Position numbers and translations under genes: made by a program. Of a DNA stretch of 15,265 bases, positions 1-5,863 are shown one piece after another; positions within the stretch are counted from its first letter, which is position 1; the number at the start of each line of letters is the position of its first letter. A model generated the notes under the pieces. The model saw only the letters and a list, made by a program, of their open reading frames with translations, had not been told where the DNA came from and did no database searches. The DNA is taken from positions 1-15,265 of the forward strand of contig SKQJ01000283.1 in the NCBI GenBank assembly GCA_007119075.1. The letters run 5' to 3'. Source of the DNA: Bacteroidales bacterium (GTDB lineage: Bacteria; Bacteroidota; Bacteroidia; Bacteroidales; PUMT01).

Positions 1-66
1 CGGCTGCGTGTCCGTGCCGGTCTGCCCTGCCGGAATCACTTGGCAGGAAAGCGCTGATCCCTTGTT

Positions 67-101
67 TTGCAGCCGGCAGGAATGCCGGCTGCAATTTTTT
101 T
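67..101 (+). terminator. Rho-independent terminator of an upstream off-window gene
   Basis: A perfect 11-bp stem, TTGCAGCCGGC (67-77) against GCCGGCTGCAA (84-94), closes a 6-nt loop AGGAAT and is followed at once by seven T (95-101). This is the classic intrinsic terminator layout for plus-strand transcription. The other strand has no T run after the stem, so it works in one direction only. The terminated gene lies left of the window; one reading frame open from base 1 ends with TGA at 55-57, ten bases before the stem, but is too short to identify. Confidence 0.85.
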
Positions 102-103
102 GT

Positions 104-111
104 TAACTTTG
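104..111 (+). promoter_or_regulatory. Bacteroidota-type -7 promoter box before the alginate_exp gene
   Basis: TAACTTTG matches the TAnnTTTG -7 consensus of the Bacteroidota housekeeping sigma factor at every fixed base. It lies 41 bp before the GTG start of the next gene. No TTTG -33 element is seen at the usual 17-23 nt distance; that position is occupied by the terminator stem and its T tract. The sequence TTTTTTTGTTAACTTT around it recurs exactly on the minus strand before the lipoprotein gene (10649-10664). Confidence 0.5.
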
Positions 112-151
112 TTACAGGCAGGCTTCTTTATCTAAATCTAATACCCGCGGT

Positions 152-1417
152 GTGTTTCGAAAAACATTTTTTATCGTCCTTTCCATCCTGGTTTCGGCTT
201 ACGGCCAGGCAGCTTCCCATCTGATACTTGACGGCCAGTTCAGGCCCCGGACCGAATACCGTCATGGCTTTCATACACTGATGCCTCCCGGTGCCGATCC
301 GGCCTTTTTTGTTTCACAGCGGTCAAGGCTTAATTTATTCCATATGCAGAGCGGCTTTTCGCTGGGCTTCAGTCTACAGGACATCAGGGTCTGGGGAGAA
401 GTGCCGCAGCTTGTCAGAACAGGCGCAAATACCTCGGTGCACCAGGCATGGGCCGAGGTGAGACTGTCAGACCAGGCAGCTGTCAAGGCCGGAAGGCAGG
501 AGATTGTTTACGATGACCACAGGATCTTTGGAAACGTAGACTGGGCCCAGCAGGGCCGCAGTCACGATGCAGCCATACTGAAGTGGGATAGCGGCGAAGG
601 CTTTACTGTTCATGGCGGTTTTGCATATAACCAGGAATCGGAAAGGATCATGGGGACCGTCTATGAGATGAATAACTACAAGGCATTTCAATACCTGTGG
701 CTTAACAACCAGTGGGAGGATATCCGGATAAGCCTGCTTTTCCTTAACAACGGCTGGCAGCATAGCCCGGACAACACCGCATTCAGCCAGACGGCCGGCG
801 GCAGGATAGAATATTCCCCCGGAAGGTATTCACTTTCGGGATCGGCATATATGCAGACGGGACGGGATGCTTCTAACAGGAATTTATCGGCCCACTACCT
901 GTCCGCCGAACTTAGTCAGCCGCTGCACGAGAGTATAATCCTGCAGACCGGGTTCGAGGTGCTCTCGGGAACCGACCGGCAGGATATGGAGGATCCCGGC
1001 TATACAAACAATTCCTTTAATCCCTTTTACGGAACCAATCACAGGTTCAACGGACACATGGATTATTTCTATGTGGGCAATCACATAAACGATGTGGGAC
1101 TGAGGGATTTTTACGGAGGGATGGCTTATAGCCCCGGATGGTGGTCGGCCGGTTTCAGGACCCATGTCTTTGCCTCCGACGCACTGCTTGACGATCCTGC
1201 CAACGGGGGCGAAACCATGCCACGTTACCTGGGAACTGAAGTTGACCTGTATTTCGGGCTACAGCTGTATGAGCGGGCCACACTTCGTATAGGCTATTCG
1301 CATATGTTTGCCTCCCGGTCGATGGAAGTGCTCAAGGGCGGCAGCAGAAGGGAGACAAACAACTGGGCCTGGGTCATGCTGGTGCTTAATCCCGAATTTT
1401 TTAATATGCAGCGATAA
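152..1417 (+). CDS. Alginate-export-family outer-membrane beta-barrel protein
   Basis: The 421-residue product has a signal peptide (basic MFRK, a hydrophobic stretch to about residue 18, likely cleavage near GQA-A). The mature part resembles the alginate_exp family as found widely in Bacteroidota: QFRPRTEYRHG near the N-terminus, FFVSQRSRLNL, then a strongly conserved block with AGRQEIVYDDHRIFGNVDWAQQ around residues 115-135, and alternating aromatic strands ending in a short C-terminal strand. The name comes from Pseudomonas AlgE, an 18-strand channel for alginate; in Bacteroidota the substrate is not established, so export of any polysaccharide is inference. The start is GTG: an in-frame TAA at 104-106 limits extension and no ATG is available near the signal peptide. 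A promoter box lies 41 bp upstream. The cupin gene follows on the same strand after 75 bp and may be co-transcribed. Confidence 0.85.
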   Translation: MFRKTFFIVLSILVSAYGQAASHLILDGQFRPRTEYRHGFHTLMPPGADPAFFVSQRSRLNLFHMQSGFSLGFSLQDIRVWGEVPQLVRTGANTSVHQAWAEVRLSDQAAVKAGRQEIVYDDHRIFGNVDWAQQGRSHDAAILKWDSGEGFTVHGGFAYNQESERIMGTVYEMNNYKAFQYLWLNNQWEDIRISLLFLNNGWQHSPDNTAFSQTAGGRIEYSPGRYSLSGSAYMQTGRDASNRNLSAHYLSAELSQPLHESIILQTGFEVLSGTDRQDMEDPGYTNNSFNPFYGTNHRFNGHMDYFYVGNHINDVGLRDFYGGMAYSPGWWSAGFRTHVFASDALLDDPANGGETMPRYLGTEVDLYFGLQLYERATLRIGYSHMFASRSMEVLKGGSRRETNNWAWVMLVLNPEFFNMQR

Positions 1418-1423
1418 TTGAAC

Positions 1424-1445
1424 GGTTGCCAGACCACCGGCAACC
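1424..1445 (+). repeat. Intergenic 7-bp inverted repeat after the alginate_exp gene
   Basis: GGTTGCC (1424-1430) and GGCAACC (1439-1445) are a perfect inverted repeat around an 8-nt loop, seven bases past the stop codon. There is no T run on either strand, so it is not a convincing intrinsic terminator. It may be a weak or factor-assisted terminator, or a processing hairpin between the two genes. Confidence 0.35.
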
Positions 1446-1492
1446 TGATTGGAATTAACCTTAATGACGAACAGAACAAAAAAACAATATTT

Positions 1493-1828
1493 ATGGAACA
1501 GAAAGAATTTGAAAAAGACAGAGTTTTCCGTTTTGACGAAGAGGTGAATTATGCAGACGGATCCATTGTGAGCAAAAATGTGCTTAAAAAGAGTACCGGG
1601 AATATTTCCCTGTTTGCATTCGATAAGGGGGAAGGGCTCAGCGAGCATACCGCTCCCTTTGATGCCATAGTGCAAATCGTTGACGGAAAGGCGGAAATCA
1701 CGGTAGGAGGAAAAAAGCACCTGCTTGAAAGGGGCGATTCGATTATTATGCCCGCCAATATTCCCCATGCCCTCAAGGCAGTTGAAAAATATAAGATGGT
1801 CCTTATAATGATCAAGGAGCCCCGATAG
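1493..1828 (+). CDS. Small single-domain cupin protein
   Basis: The 111-residue product beginning MEQKEFEKDRVF is a single beta-barrel cupin. Cupin motif 1 is present in degenerate form (GLSEHTAPFDAIVQIVDG, residues about 47-64): the usual HxH is reduced to one His in EHTAPFD. Motif 2 is GDSIIMPANIPH, residues about 82-93, with its His. Residues for a partial metal site therefore remain, but not the full 3-His/1-Glu set. Related short cupins are common in Bacteroidota and their ligand is generally unknown. The reading frame is open back to 1418 through a TTG, but the ATG at 1493 gives the normal family length and a plausible start preceded by an A-rich stretch without Shine-Dalgarno. No signal peptide, so cytoplasmic. 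It follows the outer-membrane protein gene on the same strand; a functional link is not evident. Confidence 0.85.
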   Translation: MEQKEFEKDRVFRFDEEVNYADGSIVSKNVLKKSTGNISLFAFDKGEGLSEHTAPFDAIVQIVDGKAEITVGGKKHLLERGDSIIMPANIPHALKAVEKYKMVLIMIKEPR

Positions 1829-2092
1829 AAGACATGCCCCAGGGGGAGCGTACCTGAGCGGGCGCTGGAAATGCTTCGCGGGACTTACGATCCGGCCGCC
1901 GGGGCTCGGTCGACATAGACCGGTTTCAGATTAAGGAGGCAGCTGAGCGAGAGGAATCGTAACATCATCCGGGGGACTGATAGCTAGTCCGGGCTGGCAG
2001 ATATGCTGTCATGAATTTGCTCTTGCAGGCACAAATAATTTTTTGGGTCAAAAAAAATTGTTTCCTTAGCTCTCTGTAAACGGTTTTTCCCG
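1829..2092. other. 264-bp intergenic spacer with GC-rich structured part and A/T hairpin
   Basis: No gene was recognised here. The left part (to about 2000) is GC-rich and holds short inverted repeats: CGGTC-GACATA-GACCG and GGACT-GATAGCT-AGTCC. The right part contains AATTTTTT (2037-2044) opposite AAAAAATT (2052-2059), an A/T hairpin. TTTG at 2042-2045 is the only -33-like element and its partner box (TAGCTCTC) is poor, so no promoter for the following kinase can be asserted. A decayed gene, a 5' leader or a small RNA are all possible. Confidence 0.3.
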
Positions 2093-3865
2093 ATGCGCTT
2101 AATGGTAAAACTACAGCTAAGGTCAGTATTGTCGTTAACGGCAGTCATACTTATTTTTGCGGCACTTCTGAGCTTTTTTATCATCAATGCCCGGCAAAGC
2201 GTGCCTCTTGTCACGGCAGGCGCTATAATTCTGACGGTTTTCGCCGCTCTGGGTGTATCCCTCCTGTTTTTCCGCTTCCAGATAAAACCGCTGATAAGGA
2301 TACTTCACAGGCATGAAAAAAACACCCTGTTCAAAACCCATGAACAATTTGCCGTCTTCATGGACGACCTTCCCCTTGGCGTATTCATAAAGGATGAGCA
2401 AAGCAGGGCATTATACCTGAATAAATACATGGACAGGGTTTTCAGCAAGGCAAATTGCATCGGCAAAACCCCTTACAATATTTTCAGCAGGGATATTGCA
2501 GACAGGATTGCCGGGGAGGACCGAAGGGTCCTTGCCGGAGAAAATGTGATAGCGGAAGAGGTTCTCACAGACAAACACGGAAAAGAAAGAGTATATATGA
2601 CCCATAAATTCTGCATGCACGAGGGCGACAAAAAACGGATAGGCGGAATATCGATAGAAATCACCCTGAGAAAGGAAGCGGAATATAAGCTGAGGATACT
2701 TTCCAAGGCCATAAAAAACTCTCCGGTTTGTGTGTTGATAACCGATTCAGAGGGTCATATCGAGTATGTAAACCCGGCATTTGTCAACGCGAGCGGATAC
2801 AGTTTTGCCGAGGTCATGGGTGAAAATATGAGCATAATAAACTCCGGGCATCACCCTGAATCTTTTTTCAGCAAAATGTGGGAACAGGTAAAAAGCGGAG
2901 GAGACTGGCAGGGAGAAATACTCAACAAAAAGAAAGACGGCACAAAAATATGGGAATTTGTCAGCATATCCCCGGTAACGAACAATGAGGGGGAAATAAC
3001 CCATTTCATAGCCATCAAGGATGATATCAGCAAACGCAAAGAGGTTGAAGAAGCCCTGAGAAAAGCAAAAGAGAAGGCCGAGCAAAACGACAGGCTCAAA
3101 ACGGCATTCCTTGCCAACATGTCGCATGAGATCAGGACCCCCATGAATGCAATAGTGGCGCTGTCGGGATTGCTGGCGGATCCCGGGCTGACCGTCCCTG
3201 AAAAGGAAAAATACTCTGCGGTGATCAGGGAAAACTCTGAAATACTCCTTCAGCTGATAGAAGACATTATCGATATTTCGAAAATAGAAGCCGGGGAAAT
3301 TACGGTCCGTCCCTCCTTGTGCCATATAAACGCCCTGATGGAGGAAATTTCAGATACTTTCAGGCTGCAGGTAAAGGAAAGTGCGAAAATCCGTTTTACC
3401 CTTGATACAAGCGCGTTCAGCGGCGATGTTTATACGTTTGCCGATCCCCGCAGACTGAGGCAGGTAATCAGCAATCTGATCGGAAATGCATTTAAATTTA
3501 CCGGGGAGGGAATTGTTGAATTTGGCGGCAGGCTTTATGACGGCGATAAAATCCTTTTTTGGGTGAAGGATACCGGTCCGGGAATAGAAAAAGAATTTCA
3601 TGAATTGATTTTTGACCGCTTCAGACAGATTGATGATTCAGACACGAAAAGCCACAGAGGCGCCGGTCTGGGTCTTTCCATCTCGAAAAGCCTGGTGGGG
3701 CTTATGGGAGGGACCATCTGGGTCGATTCGGAACCGGGCAAAGGCTCATGCTTCTGTTTTACCATCCCCTGCAATCCTTCCTCATCAGAGGAAGAAGCCG
3801 GACACACAGATGGGCTAAAGGAACAAATTGCTCCCAAAAGGCAAGGAAGAGAAGATCTGGTATAA
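2093..3865 (+). CDS. Membrane PAS-PAS sensor histidine kinase (no receiver domain)
   Basis: The 590-residue product starts with two hydrophobic helices (about 13-31 and 40-61) separated by only a short loop, so little is exposed in the periplasm. Two PAS domains follow (about 82-198 and 199-320), the second with the familiar ITDSEGHIEYVNPAF and DISKRKEVEEAL linker. The HisKA H-box is FLANMSHEIRTPMNAI with phospho-acceptor His345. The ATPase domain shows the N-box (ISNLIGNAFKFT), G1 (DTGPGI), F-box (FDRFRQ) and G2 (GAGLGLSISKSL), all intact, so it should be active. The H-box is of the BarA/hybrid-kinase type, but the protein ends about 35 residues after the ATPase domain with a hydrophilic tail and no receiver. 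No response regulator is encoded nearby, so its partner is elsewhere. ATG 2093 and ATG 2102 are both possible starts. It ends 69 bp before the GH16-like repeat protein. Confidence 0.93.
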   Translation: MRLMVKLQLRSVLSLTAVILIFAALLSFFIINARQSVPLVTAGAIILTVFAALGVSLLFFRFQIKPLIRILHRHEKNTLFKTHEQFAVFMDDLPLGVFIKDEQSRALYLNKYMDRVFSKANCIGKTPYNIFSRDIADRIAGEDRRVLAGENVIAEEVLTDKHGKERVYMTHKFCMHEGDKKRIGGISIEITLRKEAEYKLRILSKAIKNSPVCVLITDSEGHIEYVNPAFVNASGYSFAEVMGENMSIINSGHHPESFFSKMWEQVKSGGDWQGEILNKKKDGTKIWEFVSISPVTNNEGEITHFIAIKDDISKRKEVEEALRKAKEKAEQNDRLKTAFLANMSHEIRTPMNAIVALSGLLADPGLTVPEKEKYSAVIRENSEILLQLIEDIIDISKIEAGEITVRPSLCHINALMEEISDTFRLQVKESAKIRFTLDTSAFSGDVYTFADPRRLRQVISNLIGNAFKFTGEGIVEFGGRLYDGDKILFWVKDTGPGIEKEFHELIFDRFRQIDDSDTKSHRGAGLGLSISKSLVGLMGGTIWVDSEPGKGSCFCFTIPCNPSSSEEEAGHTDGLKEQIAPKRQGREDLV

Positions 3866-3869
3866 CAAA

Positions 3870-3902
3870 TTTGCCATTTTAACCGTATAATTGATATTTT
3901 AA
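3870..3902 (+). promoter_or_regulatory. Possible promoter before the GH16-like repeat gene
   Basis: TTTG (3870-3873) lies 21 nt before TATTTTAA (3895-3902), which matches six of the fixed positions of TAnnTTTG. The whole 69-bp spacer is A/T-rich. This fits a weak Bacteroidota promoter giving a leader of about 25 nt, but the -7 box is imperfect and A/T richness alone makes chance matches likely. Confidence 0.3.
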
Positions 3903-3934
3903 TTCAATTAATCACATATCTAAGCTAAAGCACG

Positions 3935-5863
3935 ATGTCAAACTCTATGCTGAAATTCAAATTCGGATTAAGGTCCAGGCTGGGCTTAATTCCCGGAACA
4001 TCAAGGCTGGAAGTCAAAGATCTTGAACTAAGGAAAGAATATGAAGAATTCCTGCATTACAAAGATTCCGGGGAATATAAAAGATTCCAGGAACTTGAGG
4101 ACATCGTCAATTCTCAGGATTTTGCCGACAGGATAAAAGAGACCAGGAAACAGAGGTTCAGGGATACCGAAGCCTATACGAGACTCGCCGAGTACAGGGA
4201 AAAGAAAAAATCTCCTGAATTCAAAGGTTATTTCCGGATCACCTCCTCAAAGGAATTCAATGATTTCAAACGTCTTGAAAATTCAACGGAAATCAAGGAA
4301 TTCGAAGAACTTGAAAGATATGTCAGGTCAGGGGAATTCAAGGCAGTGAAAAAGCTGAAATTCAACGATTCGGAAGAGTGGCAGAAATACCGGGAATATA
4401 AGCGCCTCAGCCAGACACCCGAAGTAAAGGATTACTTTAAAATAAAGCATTCCGGCAGCTACAAAGCCCTCAAGGAACTTGAAGGCAGCAAGAAGCTAAG
4501 CCATTTTGAGGAACTGCATGACCTGGTCAGCTCTTCTGAATTCATAGTCATGAAAAAGACCCTGAGTTCCAAAGAGTTTAAAGAAACGCCCGAATATGCC
4601 AAGTACCAGGAATACCTGGCGCTGAAATCGGAACCCGATATCAAAGCTTATCAAAAAATTCAGGATGACAAAGCTTTCGCAAATTTCAGGATGCTGGAAA
4701 ATTCATCCGAGCTTGAAAAATTGCTTCAGCTTGAAAAATTCGTCAATTCACCGGACTTCCGGAATGCCAAAAAAGAGTTTGAGCTTAGAAAGGCAGCCGA
4801 GCTGCATAAATTAAATGATTACAAAACCCTGAAAAAGTCGGTTAAAATCAAGGCCTACTACAAGATAAAAAATTCCGGGGACCTTGACTATTACTACCGG
4901 CTACAAAACTCACCGGAGCTTGAAAAATACCTCGGACTTGAAAATTACATCAATTCACAGGAATTCAAGGAGACCAAGGCCCTGATGGAGTCGCGCGACA
5001 GGTTTAAGAAATCGGCCGAATACCGGCAGCTGCAGGAATACAGGGAACTGAAAAATTCTTCCCGCCTGAAATGGTACAACAAACTGAAAAATTCAGATAA
5101 ATTCGATGAGCTTAAAAAGTGGAAGCTGGTATTTGTTGATGATTTTCCGGGAGGAGAGCTTGACAAAAGCAAATGGCTTACTTCGTTTTACTGGGGAAAT
5201 AAGCTGATCAGCCAGGGATATTCCCTGGCAGGCGACCGTCATTTATATACTGAATCGGGCAATTCGCATGTAGAAAACAGCCATCTCCGGTTAACCACCA
5301 AAAAGGAACCAGCCACCGGCCAGGCATGGGATGAGTCGATCGGATTTTTTCCAAAGGATTTTGAGTATACTTCGGCACTGGTTAACACCGGAGAGAGCTT
5401 CAGGCAAAAATACGGCGCCTTCGAAGCGAAAGTAAGAATGCGCGCGGCACCCTCTGTTTTTCATGCTTTCTGGATGTTGTCCGACAGGGCTGTGCCCCAC
5501 ATAGACATTTTCAGGTTCTCTGGCCAGAAGAAGAACTCCATCGAGCTTAACAATTACTGGCAAACCGGCAATGAAACCGGTCAATTGCATCATGACTCCA
5601 ACACCATCGGAGGGATTGATTTTTCAAAGGGCTTTTTTATCTTCAGATTCGAATGGTACCCTGACAAAATGGTATGGAAAATCAATAACACGGTCATCAG
5701 GAAGGAATACAGGGGCGTTCCGCAAGAGCCTATGTACATTCTTTTCAGCTCGGGAGTGGAGGGAGATCAAAATGGCGCCGGACTGCCAACGAGCTTCGAT
5801 ATTGACTGGGTGAGATGTTTCGAGCTTGTGGAAGAACCCGGAAAGGCCGGCTCTCACAAATAA
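3935..5863 (+). CDS. Repeat-array protein with a catalytically dead GH16-fold C-terminal domain
   Basis: The 642-residue protein has two parts. Residues about 35-396 are a Lys/Glu/Tyr-rich array of about 70-residue units, each containing a motif like FEELERYVRSGEF. Residues about 397-632 are a GH16 beta-jelly-roll: start VFVDDFPGGELDKSKW, then YTSALVNT, KYGAFEAKVRMR, FHAFWMLSD, and the end SFDIDWVRCFEL, all at the order and spacing of the family. GH16 enzymes use ExDxxE; here the segment is PHIDIFRFSG: His522 replaces the nucleophile Glu, Arg527 replaces the acid/base Glu, and only the central Asp524 remains. The family reaction is therefore not expected and glycan binding is the likely residual role. 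The start is fixed by an in-frame TAA at 3926-3928; the N-terminus MSNSMLKFKFGLRSR is not a signal peptide, so the protein appears cytoplasmic or exported by an unknown route. It overlaps the abgT-type gene by 10 bp, tail to tail. Confidence 0.85.
   Translation: MSNSMLKFKFGLRSRLGLIPGTSRLEVKDLELRKEYEEFLHYKDSGEYKRFQELEDIVNSQDFADRIKETRKQRFRDTEAYTRLAEYREKKKSPEFKGYFRITSSKEFNDFKRLENSTEIKEFEELERYVRSGEFKAVKKLKFNDSEEWQKYREYKRLSQTPEVKDYFKIKHSGSYKALKELEGSKKLSHFEELHDLVSSSEFIVMKKTLSSKEFKETPEYAKYQEYLALKSEPDIKAYQKIQDDKAFANFRMLENSSELEKLLQLEKFVNSPDFRNAKKEFELRKAAELHKLNDYKTLKKSVKIKAYYKIKNSGDLDYYYRLQNSPELEKYLGLENYINSQEFKETKALMESRDRFKKSAEYRQLQEYRELKNSSRLKWYNKLKNSDKFDELKKWKLVFVDDFPGGELDKSKWLTSFYWGNKLISQGYSLAGDRHLYTESGNSHVENSHLRLTTKKEPATGQAWDESIGFFPKDFEYTSALVNTGESFRQKYGAFEAKVRMRAAPSVFHAFWMLSDRAVPHIDIFRFSGQKKNSIELNNYWQTGNETGQLHHDSNTIGGIDFSKGFFIFRFEWYPDKMVWKINNTVIRKEYRGVPQEPMYILFSSGVEGDQNGAGLPTSFDIDWVRCFELVEEPGKAGSHK
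4037..5122 (+). repeat. Protein-level repeat array (five copies, about 70 residues each)
   Basis: The motif [F/Y/L]xxLExxVxSxxF recurs five times, with its final Phe at residues 63, 135, 203, 275 and 344, so the period is 72, 68, 72 and 69. Between copies lie matching blocks: [P/S]xxKxYxKI.SxxxxxxxxLxNSxEL before the motif and AEYxxxxEYxxL after it. Four units are complete, with partial units at both ends. Units are rich in Lys, Glu, Tyr and Phe and lack Pro inside predicted helices, so an all-helical solenoid or coiled-coil rod is likely. At DNA level copies are diverged, but the Glu-Phe dipeptides are often coded GAATTC, which occurs seven times between 4046 and 4966. Confidence 0.85.

Noticed and set aside
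1..57. Reading frame open from the window edge to TGA 55-57, possible tail of an upstream gene
   Set aside because: Its position ten bases before the terminator is suggestive, but 18 codons without a recognisable pattern cannot be called a gene; a second frame is also open here.
4046..4966. Seven GAATTC sites in about 900 bp
   Set aside because: Explained by the recurrent Glu-Phe dipeptide of the protein repeat coded GAA TTC, not by a DNA-level signal.
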